64,000 nt of DNA from Cyanophora paradoxa (lineage: Eukaryota > Glaucocystophyceae > Cyanophorales > Cyanophoraceae). Shown here in pieces: positions 49,601 through 59,100 of this stretch (positions are counted from its first letter, which is position 1; the number at the start of each line of letters is the position of its first letter). The notes under the pieces are model-generated. The model had not been told where the DNA came from. It did not search any database and saw only the letters and a list, made by a program, of their open reading frames with translations. Position numbers and translations under genes: made by a program. The DNA lies in the NCBI GenBank assembly GCA_004431415.1, contig QPMI01000068.1:1-64000 (forward strand). Direction: 5' to 3'.

Positions 49601-50980
49601 GTTGAATATATAGATATGCTTGTTGTGAATCATGAAGTGAATATTACGGGGATTGATGTTTTTGTTAATCGAGTCCGCCGCGAATTTGTATGCTAACTTT
49701 CCGTCGACATCAAAGACGCGAAAGCCTGTCTGAATCCTCTTACAGAATTTCTCGATATGGCGGAGCGTGAGAGCCAGAGAGTCGCCAGGTGTGCGTTCAC
49801 GACCGTGAAAGAATTTATAGAGACCGTCGTACGACATAGTTAAGTCAGTATACTGCGGTTTTGGCGCCTCCTGACACTTCTTAATGGACGCTCCCCATGT
49901 GGAGATGATCATATCATAGCCGCAAGCGTTAGATGTCGATGATTTGGGAAGCTCAATAACATCTTCAAACTCAGACGCGTTTGGATTTAATGTATAGTCT
50001 GTGAATTTGCTCATAATCGCGGTGCATCGCATGCTGTCCATTAGCTCCTCATCCAGAAACGCATAGCGATTTCCAGGTATAGCACCGGCTCCATCGTCCT
50101 CGACACCTTCGTCCCCATCGATCGCGATCTCATGAACAGTTATAAAGGCATCATCGATACTGCCGCCGAAATCATCAAACATTAGGCGTAGTCTTTTCTG
50201 TTCCGCGGTTGGTGGTGTCTTAAAGAAGAACTCTTCGTATGCTTCGCCGAAAGTTTTAAGTCCTATAGCCAATTCATCGTAGTTTTCGAGTAAATAGAAG
50301 ATTGATTCTCTCTCTTCCGAATAATAACGATTTTGATCAGGTCGAATGAGAACTCCATACGCTTTATCGATTTTTGCCAGAGCAAAGCTTCGCAACACAC
50401 TCACCGAAACTGTCTCTCTTATATTGCGGTAGGTGACAAAGGTTCTATCTGGTATATTTAATTCGGGAATTCCGGGAAGAACAAGCATATCCGACGACCG
50501 AGCACCGGATCCGGGCGCCCACATCTTGAACGTAATTGTTGCGAGAGTTTCCGGATCGTATGCGGCGATTGGATCGAGAATAGTGCGTTTAATCGCATCT
50601 TCTACCGCTTTTTGTTGTCCTCTCAGTTGCTTCGCTTCAAGCTTGGCTTCTTTCGCCCGTTTCTGTGCTTGCTTGCGATCGAAGCGCTGTAAACGCTTAG
50701 CCTCTTGTTCTTTTTGCTTTTGCTTTTCTATATTAACTTGGGTGCGAGCGGCGCGCTTCTCTTTCCGCTCTGCCCTGCGGAAAACGCGGGGATTAATGAT
50801 TCCATTCAGAGTATCCCGAATGTCGATCAGCGTTTGGAGCTTGGGCTTCCGATTCATTGTGCTGTTCATCGCCCAATGCGCCTGTTCTTCGGTCAGCAAA
50901 TCCTGACTCAATCCCTGCATAATGTATCCGATAATCTCCTCCCGAACATAGTTAGCGATTCTGTTGGCTGCGCGCGGCAT
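46665..50980 (-). CDS. Element C PolB-SF1 helicase-HNH fusion protein (one frameshift)
   Basis: ATG 50980 (MPRAANRIANYV). N-terminal ~150 aa highly basic coiled region. PolB-type palm: motif A AVDMAKCYPSILKG (~648), motif C region AGIRTDCLYIEG (~900), where the usual DTD reads RTD. SF1 helicase: Walker A DMPGSGKSTLGV (~985), FDEIFAYSVKDLAKIK (motif II), then a one-base loss in GGG at 47672-47674 just at the GDxxQ motif III. The frame resumes with INKRHKKQTDRELIRAIKED, GHSTQGLTLDSGIVICEATF, RDLSTVLIYTP. C-terminus ACAICSLPIP ... VVDRINNRRPHLQDNCQLVH is an HNH-type finger. All three parts in one chain suggest replication initiation, unwinding and processing by one protein. Confidence 0.88.
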
Positions 50981-51000
50981 CTCTATTAGTTCTTTTAAAA

Positions 51001-51021
51001 TAACCGGAGAAAATAATTTTA
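51001..51021 (-). promoter_or_regulatory. Element C promoter word
   Basis: TAAAATTATTTTCTCCGGTT on the coding strand, ending ~21 nt before the polymerase ATG at 50980. Confidence 0.7.
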
Positions 51022-51150
51022 GCGCAATCTACCAAATCCTCCTTTTCATACCCTTGTTGTTAATTCCTTAAATGCTTTTTTGACCGATACGGGGAATAAA
51101 AAGGGAGGTAAAAAATTAATCATTTTTTTGCATCGTACGGATACTTTCCG

Positions 51151-51564
51151 CTACGAATTGTTCGCGTTCTCTACGACATGCTTTCGGGGTCTTCCAGCGG
51201 GCTTTTGCGGTTGGGGTTTCACCGGCGGATTCAGCTTTCGTTCCGTCCTCTTTCTGCGTTGGTATTCGCGTGCCTTTTCTCTGATTTTCTCCCGATACTC
51301 TTCATCGTCTTGGTATCGCTGCTGTTTACGAATTGCAATCTTTTGTAGCTGCTCCGGGGTAAATACAGTCGCTTCTCCTGCGGCTAATCGCTCTTGCTTT
51401 TGTCTCTGATGCTTGTTTCGCTGCCGCTCGGCATCTTTCTCGCGTTTTAGTCTTAATCTCTCCGCCTTCTCCTCTTCTGTGATCATCTTCTTTGGTCGCC
51501 CAGGTCTGCGCTTTTCCTGCTGTGCCGCCATTGCCTCTTGGTTTGAAATCTTGGGTTTCGCCAT
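51151..51564 (-). CDS. Small basic AT-hook protein
   Basis: 137 aa, ATG 51564. Two AT-hook cores, KRRPGRPKK near residue 20 and PAGRPRKH near the C-terminus, flank a long charged helix of Arg/Lys/Glu with IRKQQRYQDDEEYREKIREK. The hooks bind the minor groove of AT-rich DNA, so a role in packaging or organising the viral genome is plausible but inferred. It lies just upstream of the polymerase on the same strand and has the element promoter word 9 nt before its ATG. Confidence 0.75.
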   Translation of the reverse strand: MAKPKISNQEAMAAQQEKRRPGRPKKMITEEEKAERLRLKREKDAERQRNKHQRQKQERLAAGEATVFTPEQLQKIAIRKQQRYQDDEEYREKIREKAREYQRRKRTERKLNPPVKPQPQKPAGRPRKHVVENANNS

Positions 51565-51572
51565 TTACTATA

Positions 51573-51592
51573 ACCGGAGAAAATAGTTTTTT
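51573..51592 (-). promoter_or_regulatory. Element C promoter word
   Basis: AACTATTTTCTCCGGTTATA on the coding strand, 9 nt before the AT-hook ATG. Confidence 0.7.
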
Positions 51593-51688
51593 GTCACTCT
51601 GTATTATTTCCCTTGCCCTTATATACCTTTTACCGAAACCGTCATTTTTTGCCCTCGACTCGATACAAGCACCACCGAAATTCACCGC

Positions 51689-52102
51689 TCAATAACCATT
51701 CCAGACGGTTCGTTCTTGTTGCTGAGGATATACATAAGGGTTTGTTAAGCTGTCATCGTCGCCTAATGCCATTTGATCCAATCTATACATCGGATAAGGC
51801 GAATCAGCGCGAATATGCCCTTCCACAAATTCGGGACATGAGCGCCTCCTAACATACTCTATTTGTACATCCTCTATCTGAGCGGTTTCGATATTAGAAC
51901 TCATAGCCGCGGGCACAGGCGAGGGCGATCGAGATCGTGGGTGGTTGTGATTGTCGCTGTGGTTAGAATATACAGAAAGGCGCCTACCTCCATTATTCTC
52001 ATCGGAAATATCAACCTCTACGGTTGTGTCGCAGCAGGAGTTGTGGCACGTGCTTGTAAAATGCAAGTAAAACATCTCAATGCATTGTGTGATGAAATTC
52101 AT
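51689..52102 (-). CDS. Unrecognised element C protein (137 aa)
   Basis: ATG 52102 (MNFITQCIEMFYLHFTST) is chosen because the promoter word at 52131-52148 lies just upstream; the frame extends further but past the promoter. The protein has a Cys cluster CHNSCC near the N-terminus, a Ser/Arg/Pro-rich centre (HPRSRSPSPVP) and an acidic, Tyr-rich C-terminus ending RTVWNGY. No domain recognised. Position between small basic genes and the AT-hook gene suggests an accessory virion or regulatory protein, which is only a guess. Confidence 0.55.
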   Translation of the reverse strand: MNFITQCIEMFYLHFTSTCHNSCCDTTVEVDISDENNGGRRLSVYSNHSDNHNHPRSRSPSPVPAAMSSNIETAQIEDVQIEYVRRRSCPEFVEGHIRADSPYPMYRLDQMALGDDDSLTNPYVYPQQQERTVWNGY

Positions 52103-52130
52103 CGACCCTACAAGGAAGCAACGTATTAAA

Positions 52131-52148
52131 TATTGGAGAAAATAAAAG
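52131..52148 (-). promoter_or_regulatory. Element C promoter word (variant)
   Basis: CCCTTTTATTTTCTCCAATA on the coding strand, about 29 nt before ATG 52102; GG of the core is replaced by AA. Confidence 0.55.
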
Positions 52149-52283
52149 GGAATGAGTCTGTTGCTTGCGTGCCGCTTCAGACCCGCTCTAAATACGGGCG
52201 GGTTCATCTTTGTCTTGCAGATATTCACAGCCATATTTAACCGGTCTCCCTCTATTCCTCACCACATCTTTCTGTTCTCTTCG

Positions 52284-52436
52284 TCAGTAATATGATGCTA
52301 AGGCTTGCTGTTTCGCACGCTCTCTATATACCGGGTCTTCCCTATATCGTTTTTGCTTCACTAAAACGCTTCTTATGTATCTGTCAGCAACAGGTTCATC
52401 ACCGGTAAATTCGATTACACTAATAGTATCGTCCAT
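52284..52436 (-). CDS. Very small basic protein (50 aa)
   Basis: ATG 52436 to TGA 52284: MDDTISVIEFTGDEPVADRY, then VLVKQKRYREDPVYRERAKQ and end ASYY. The second half repeats the pattern 'KQxRYxxDxxYRExxxxxA' seen in the AT-hook protein at 51151. Composition matches its viral neighbours and it fits between two leftward genes. Could be a DNA-binding micro-protein; function unknown. Confidence 0.45.
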   Translation of the reverse strand: MDDTISVIEFTGDEPVADRYIRSVLVKQKRYREDPVYRERAKQQALASYY

Positions 52437-52472
52437 TTATATTAGCCATGGAAAAAACATTTTTGAACGACT

Positions 52473-52848
52473 TTAAAGCCAAACTCTCCGCTTGTATACT
52501 GTCGGCGCTACGGCTTTCTCTACTTCCGCTTTGGTAGCACCAGGTTCAACAGTTCCCTTTTGGGTCTTTGTCTTCAACTCATCCACCGCTTGCTCATCTA
52601 TTTGTGTCTCTTTCTTACCAATGAATTGCTTATCGGGAAGTCCGGTTATCCCCATACGGAATACTTCTTTACGCAGCATCTCCTTAATTTTAGCGCGTTC
52701 TTTCTTCTCTGTTACATACTGTTCAAGCGCGCTTGACTTCGCTTGACTTCGCTTCGAATTTCATCGGTGTAGTATTGAGAGATCCGTAACTTTCACCGCC
52801 GGAATATGAAATAGCACCAGCGGGAACACCTCTACGTTTCGGCGGCAT
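52473..52848 (-). pseudogene. Unrecognised small gene broken by a 10-bp duplication
   Basis: ATG 52848 starts MPPKRRGVPAGAISYSGGES and runs to a premature stop near 52725. A 10-bp tandem duplication (GCTTGACTTC at 52731-52740 and 52741-52750) shifts the frame; past it the protein continues with LEQYVTEKKERAKIKEML, VFRMGITGLPDKQFIGKKET and ends KRRVWL. About 120 aa without the duplication. Unknown function; gene order (between packaging ATPase and accessory genes) is typical of small PLV structural or cofactor genes. Confidence 0.65.
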
Positions 52849-52876
52849 TGTATCTTTAATAATAATGAAGATAATT

Positions 52877-53659
52877 TTAAAGTCCTCTCTTATATCGCAT
52901 CAACTTATTAGTATGAACAGCGCTCTTTATCTCTTTTGGCGCTTCCTCTTGCTCAGGAGGTTTTAATTCGTCTTCTTTCTTTTTAGGCTTCCAATGAAAC
53001 CGCGGAAATCCAAAGTTTTTAACCAGTTCCGCTTTATCTACATAATACTTTACCGAATAATCAGCGGATGACCAAATGAGAAACTGATATGAATGAACGT
53101 ATTCCTCAAACATCTTATAAAAAGCGTCTTTATCCCGCATTATATTGTATTCTTCCTCAATGGCTTCCAGTTCTTTGCGATTGGCGGCACTGAGGAACAT
53201 TGCATAATCCGAATTGACGCGAATGGTTGATGAAACCTTACGCAGTTTCTGAGTTATGCAGAAAATACTAATTTGGGAATGGCGCCCGCGCGAATATACA
53301 GAGCCAATAATTTTATCACGGGTTAGGTCTACAATCTCATTGTCTATAAGATCATCGAGAACTACACATAATTGGTTTACAGGTTCTCCTTTCTCAATCT
53401 TCTCTTGTCTTTCATCGAGAAGTTTAGCAATGTAAGGAGCATCCCATTTACCGAGCTGTAATGTTGCGACATCATCCCAAAAATGATTGAATGATGTCCC
53501 ACTTATAACAAGAACAACATCTAACTTTTTCGCATCATGTAACTGTTTTAACCAATATTTTACCGCTTCTGATTTACCTGTCGCGCTTTTTCCGATTGCA
53601 AGGACACGGAAAGGTGGTTTTATCATTTCGCCAGCGTTAAATTCGGGGACGTCATCCAT
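52877..53659 (-). CDS. FtsK/HerA-type genome packaging ATPase (A32-like)
   Basis: 260 aa, ATG 53659. Walker A is VLAIGKSATGKSEAVKYW near residue 25; Walker B is LCVVLDDLIDNEI near residue 100; the sensor region SVYSRGRHSQISIFCITQKL follows. Length and order match the packaging ATPases of polintons, PLVs and virophages, which pump DNA into capsids. It lies immediately downstream of the capsid gene (61 nt apart), the conserved morphogenesis pairing. The frame is intact. Confidence 0.93.
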   Translation of the reverse strand: MDDVPEFNAGEMIKPPFRVLAIGKSATGKSEAVKYWLKQLHDAKKLDVVLVISGTSFNHFWDDVATLQLGKWDAPYIAKLLDERQEKIEKGEPVNQLCVVLDDLIDNEIVDLTRDKIIGSVYSRGRHSQISIFCITQKLRKVSSTIRVNSDYAMFLSAANRKELEAIEEEYNIMRDKDAFYKMFEEYVHSYQFLIWSSADYSVKYYVDKAELVKNFGFPRFHWKPKKKEDELKPPEQEEAPKEIKSAVHTNKLMRYKRGL

Positions 53660-53719
53660 GGTGTTGTAGATCTTCTTAATAAAGATAGATAAAAATAACG
53701 ATCTCTTACTAATAATGGT

Positions 53720-54649
53720 TTACATATTAATTCTACGAATTCCATCGCGGTCACAAATTATGAACGAGTGCATGAGAGCGCGAACGTTAACAGTAATTTT
53801 GCGATCCGCAGGGAGATACAGGGTTAGGAACGATGACGAAGAGTTCGTAAGGTCAACATATCCACTCTGTGCAATATTGCGAATCGCCTTCTCACCGTCC
53901 GTGCAGAAAGGTAGACCTGTTAGAACGTAACGGTTCGCTTCTTTGTCCATGTTCGAGCATTTGAATGTATCGGCGATGAGTTCCGCACCTTTGAGTAGCG
54001 GGATTGGCTCCGTCGAATAAAGACGCTGTCCGTTGATCTCACAAGTCATCGTGATATCCTTCGCATTCGCAAGCGTTTTAAGAACGCTGTGAGAACCGTT
54101 GGAAGAATCGACACCTTCATCATCACGTACAGAGACAAGAAGAGCATAAACCAGACCGGAGATTTGGCTAAGGTTAATTCGGTTGGGTTGAGTGTTTCCT
54201 TTCGCAGCAACGCCAATAGCATCGACAAAACCAATGTCAAGTGATGGAATCGCCATACCGGTAGTCTTGACCTTCTCAATAACCGTAGCAAACAGCTCGT
54301 CGGAGACATTGATAGCGTGCATGTAGAGGCGAGGAGACTTAATGGAGATGTAATGGGTCATTGGTGGAACAGTTCCGGCAACTTCGAACCCAGTAATAGT
54401 ACCAGTGGTGATGTTCTGACCAACATTAGCAAGAGTTACATTAGCAGCGCTTCCGAGACCGTCATTTTCGGTTTGATCCGCAGCAGCACCAACAACCGGA
54501 AGAGCGCGACCGCCGTAAGAAGTTTCAAGATATCCCTTGTTAGCTTCTTTGAACCAAACAGTAACAACCATCTCACCAGAGAGCGCACCGAGTGGTAGGT
54601 AACTGTTTAACCACGGTACCGGGATCTCAACAAAGAAAGCGCCACCAGC
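53720..54649 (-). pseudogene. Element C major capsid protein, C-terminal part only
   Basis: The open frame enters from upstream (GGAFFVEIPVPWLNSYLPLG ALSGEM) and ends at TAA 53720. It aligns in order with the element D capsid: EIPVPWLNSYLPLGALSGEM with KIPAAFWDDAYFPLCKLADM, LSQISGLVYALLVSVRD with LANVSGLVHSILMTVRE, and NSSSSFLTLYLPADR with NSSSSYMDLTVSG. It is thus the later half of a double-jelly-roll capsid protein. The N-terminal half is missing because element D begins at 54650; it may lie beyond the far end of D. Not necessarily decayed before that insertion. Confidence 0.85.
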
Positions 54650-55040
54650 TCAGCACTGCGCCGTGTCTCCAAAAAAATACCCGCGAAAAAATCAAAAACA
54701 AATCAGAAAACAAACCATTCCCAGTAACCCAATCTTGAATATCAGTAAATCTCAGTAAGCCTCAGTAACCAAAATTGAATTAATCGAAGTTATATCATAA
54801 TCTCGATTAATTATATCTTATCGAAGTTATATCTTTTTTATGCGCCGTGTCTCCAAAACAATTCCCAAGAAAAACAAACCATTCACAGTAACCCAATTCC
54901 AAATCTCACTAAATCTCAGTAAGCCTCAGTAACAAAAATCGAATTAATCGAAGTTATATCTTAAATCTTATTTATCGAAGTTATATCATAATCTCGATTA
55001 ATTATATTTAATCGAAGTTATATCCTTTTTATCCGCCGTG
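54650..55040 (-). repeat. Element D terminal tandem repeats with iterons
   Basis: Two ~190-bp units plus a partial third, each beginning GCGCCGTGTCTCC (54651, 54841; CCGCCGTGTCTCC at 55032). Within them TAATCGAAGTTATATC-type iterons occur five times, together with TCTCAGTAAGCCTCAGTAAC. The element A tail has the same iterons in the same place after its integrase. Likely the viral terminus or a replication/integration site. Confidence 0.8.
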
Positions 55041-55051
55041 TCTCCCATGAT

Positions 55052-56113
55052 TTAGCGTTTGGTTAAACCACTTCTCAAATTGTATCTTCTCCTTACAACA
55101 TTACTTCGATTGGGTTTTATGCCTTCCTTTGCTACCAATCGATTCACTTTATTCGTTTTATTAACCTGCTGAATTCGTTTTTGTGATGGGATCTTAATGA
55201 TATCATCTTTATTCACCTTTTGCAATTCTTGTTTCTTAAATCTCCTCTTCACTTCTTTTGTTTCCTCACCATCATTATCTTCAAGGACTTTGAAACGATT
55301 CCTATCAGCCTTTGCAACAGTGTAGACCTTTTGACTGAATTGCGCACCTTCTTTTTCAAATAATCCCTTTGGTTGCAAAACTCGAACTGTGTCTCCTGGT
55401 TTCACTTGATTAGTATCAGCCTCCTTTACACGATTGTTGTGAACAGTATCCCTCATGTAAATAAATAACTGTTTATCTTCATTTGTATACACTGCATTCG
55501 GTGAGTCATTTTTCAATGCCGAATGGGGACTGCTATTATACAAGTCAATTACATCACTAAGTAGATCGATCCATTTCGTGGTTCCTTTTGCTGTCATCGT
55601 TTTCCTGAGATATTGTTTGAAAGTCCTAGTGAACCTATCAATTATCCCCAGTTTATCTCCTACTGTGATGTGGTCATCCTTTGCCACATCTGTGTAAAGC
55701 ATTACACCATGTTCACTGCACCAATTTCGGTATACTGCCTGGGAAAACTCATTATCCCCAGAGAGAGCATTAACTTTGCCTGCATCTTGCTTGAACCTAT
55801 TTAAAATGTTCGGGATCTCACTGCTGTTTTTAAAAGGATAAACAAATCCTTTGCGACTAAGTATGTCTACGAAACTGAGCATTTTGAAAATGCCATTGTT
55901 GGCAGTCTGAAACCCTCTGAAATATGTTATATCGATTTGAAACGATCTAGGCTTTGCTACTATGCGAAGAAACGATTTGGGTTTCCTTGGTTTCTTGTAG
56001 ATTTGCTGGAGTTCTGAATTTTTGAATTTCTTTTTCAACTCTTTCTCATCAAAACTCACCTTTTCATTAATAAGTTTCTGCCTATACTTCTTGAATGATA
56101 ATACACTATCCAT
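55052..56113 (-). CDS. Element D polinton-type integrase (rve)
   Basis: 353 aa, ATG 56113 overlapping the polymerase stop (TAATG). Core: RSFQIDITYFRGFQTANNGI (first Asp), ALSGDNEFSQAVYRNWCSEH (second Asp), and KLGIIDRFTRTFKQYL, where the third acidic position is Asp instead of Glu. SH3-like segment VKPGDTVRVLQPKGLFEKEG follows, then a basic tail ending RYNLRSGLTKR. Shorter at the N-terminus than the integrases of B and C. The frame is intact. Overlap with the polymerase gene implies co-transcription. Confidence 0.92.
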   Translation of the reverse strand: MDSVLSFKKYRQKLINEKVSFDEKELKKKFKNSELQQIYKKPRKPKSFLRIVAKPRSFQIDITYFRGFQTANNGIFKMLSFVDILSRKGFVYPFKNSSEIPNILNRFKQDAGKVNALSGDNEFSQAVYRNWCSEHGVMLYTDVAKDDHITVGDKLGIIDRFTRTFKQYLRKTMTAKGTTKWIDLLSDVIDLYNSSPHSALKNDSPNAVYTNEDKQLFIYMRDTVHNNRVKEADTNQVKPGDTVRVLQPKGLFEKEGAQFSQKVYTVAKADRNRFKVLEDNDGEETKEVKRRFKKQELQKVNKDDIIKIPSQKRIQQVNKTNKVNRLVAKEGIKPNRSNVVRRRYNLRSGLTKR

Positions 56114-59100
56114 TATTGGGCGGCACAGTTACACTTAATATGAGATAGGAAACAATTTTTGGTAATATGAGCCACAGCATTATTGATTCGATCTACCGAG
56201 ATATCTTCGAAGTCCATGGCATTGTAGCATCGCAGGCAATGCCCATACTGCTTCCCATATCGCTGCTTGATCCAGTCCCATGTGATGTAATCATGCTCAT
56301 CGAATTGTCTATTTGCTGCTCGGTCCTGATCCTTGTAAGTCGATATCTTCTCGTTATTCTCTCTCTTCCACACTTTCCAGTGAGCCATTTCGAAATTATC
56401 ATGGTAAATAACAACATCATCCAGCCTTGTGGTTCGAGTGAGAGCAACATAGAGCCACTTCTTTGAAACAAATGGCGCCCCAGTTTCAAACACGACTACC
56501 CTGTTCCCTTTGCAGCGAATCGTATCACCTTGAACAACATGGCAGGTGTTTGCATAAGCCAGGGCGAAATGTTTGACTGCATCCCTGCTGAGAACGATCT
56601 CATCTTTCTTGTTGGCAATGTCAGCAATAATGAAACTGTCCTTTGAGAGCTTGACAATCTTGTAGACAAATCCATTATGAACTATTTTTCCGCCCTTTGC
56701 AATACGAGTCTTTGCAACAACTTTGATGCCGCCAGCATAAATGGAAACATTATCCCCGTAGTTCATTTTGTGAAGGGCTAGGTTCACCTCTGCACCCTTG
56801 CGGTTTGTGTAAACAATGCCAATATCAGTCTTTTCCAATTCGTCCACAACCTTGAACCCATACTTTGCAAGGACCTCACTTACACTCAAACCTTTCTCGA
56901 ATAAATCAATTCGAATTTGCTCAACCTTCCTGCGATCTTCCTCAGTCTCATGTCGCTTGTTCACTTGGAGTAACAATTCGTTGGGGAACAGGCGATGGAG
57001 GATATCGAGGTAATACTCATCTTGGTCAACACTCATATCTTGGATGGGTGGGTTTTGGTACGGGTCCCCTGTGGCAATGTATACCTTATCTGGGAACTGC
57101 TCATTCATGATGTGGTCCAAGGCTGCCAGTTCCCCAATCTTAAACTGACAGATCTCATCAATAACAATGCAATCAAATTCTACCAAACCAGAGGCATTTC
57201 CTCCTACAATTTCATCCATGTTTGACTCATCAATTTTAAGGTGAAGGGCATCATAGATTGTCTTCACATTTTTCAATCCTTGCTCTTTCATTTCTTTCAC
57301 TCGCTTGTTGGTTGGAACAATGTAGAGGGGATTTCTGAAACGCTTTCCATATTCAACTGTCATGTGAGTCTTTCCCACTCCCGGAACTGATCCGAGAAGA
57401 ACCCATCGTTTTTGTGTAGCCAGCAAATCACAAATCGCGGTTGTGTCATACTCATCAACCACAGAGTGTTTGGTATAACTGTAGTTCTCGATTTTCACAA
57501 AGTCAGTCGCCCTCTCAAACTTTCCGTAACGAATTCGTTTTGCCTCGAGGTCTTTCTTCTCACCTGAAAACTTTTTAGAAAAATTGGGGCAGCATTTCAC
57601 ACTGAATTTTCCAATATTCTCAAAGGCATTGCGATCGAATGACACTGGGGCAATGGGTTCATAAGCGATCCCATAAACACAATCGGTGTTCAAAGCGAGT
57701 GGTCGGATTTGCTGTTTAGCGAGTTCGACACACTTCTCATACATACACATCCTCATAATTGACAAGAGGGTAGTGTACAATGGCATGAAGCCATCAATGA
57801 GCTGCTTTTCTGCTACCTGATTGACATAGTAGATATGGGGTTCGGTCATCTCTTCCTCACACAGAACGAACTCTGTCTCCTCATAAGTGGCAAGAGTCTC
57901 ACCAAAGAGGTAAATCTTAACCTCCCCTCCGTTCTGTTTCTGGAACTCGATCGCATCGTCTCTGTTGTGGAAAATGGTGGTTTTCACTCTGCTATTTCGT
58001 TGCTTTCCAGTTTGCCCAATCGCACTCACTAAGATCTGCTTCTTATCAACAGGATCGAGGTCGCTATCTAAGATTCGAGCAACTGTGTTGCCTGCAAGGT
58101 TGGGAATGAGTTTGTAAGGTCGCAGAACCGCTTTGATGGAGATGTCATCCTTGAAATCCTCGAAATGCTTTTTGAGAACCAAACCAGGAACGACATTGTA
58201 CTTGGAATCAATGATCATCCTCTTGTATCTGTTGTAGGTGTTTGCTTCGTACTCCTTTCCGTTCTTGTCTTTGGCTTTGAAAAAGTATTTGTCGTCCAGT
58301 TTCACGTAATAGAAGCTGTATTCCTCGATTTGCTCTGCATCTGTGATTGTCACACTCTTGAAGACATCGAACTTGCTGAGAACAGGAACGAATTTGATCA
58401 TCAAGGCTACAATGTAAGGGTATGCTTTGCACATATCGAACTCGTAAATATCTGTGTTATAGCGAATTTCATCAAAGGTCTCCTCATCCACATCAAAGAG
58501 ACCACGAAGGGCAGTCTGCACTCCATTCTTGAATGCATTTATGGTTTGCTCATTGTAAGTACTCTTGTTGGAAGTGTTGATTAGAGACCTATACATATCC
58601 AGATTTAGTTTCTCGAATTTATCTCTGTACTCAGCATTCTTGAAGCTAATCTCGAAAGCTGTTTCTACATCTGTATCGTTACCAGGTGGGGTCACGACAA
58701 CATCCTTATCGTCAATAGTGAAACGAATATGGGTTGCCTTTCCGATTTGGGAGAACCCAGGTTGGACCTGATAATTATGCACCACAATGAACTCTCTGAG
58801 TAGCTCATCCAGTGAACCACCATAGCAGATTCGAATGCTCGATTGGTTCTTTGGATTGTCAGACCTGACAATTCTCAGAATGTCATCGGGATTTGTGGCA
58901 AACTCCTTGAACCTTCTTTGCTTTATAATCTTGTAACGAGAACTGAGTGGAACATTGGTATCTTTTGGCTTGGAGCCATTGAAGGACTGTGTGAGAGCCT
59001 TAATATTGTGATTTAACAAATACATGTGACCATTCTCAATCTTCACATATGCAACAGAAGGGGTCAAGTGTGTGTTCCTGGTCTTGGGCAGGAAAGTCAG

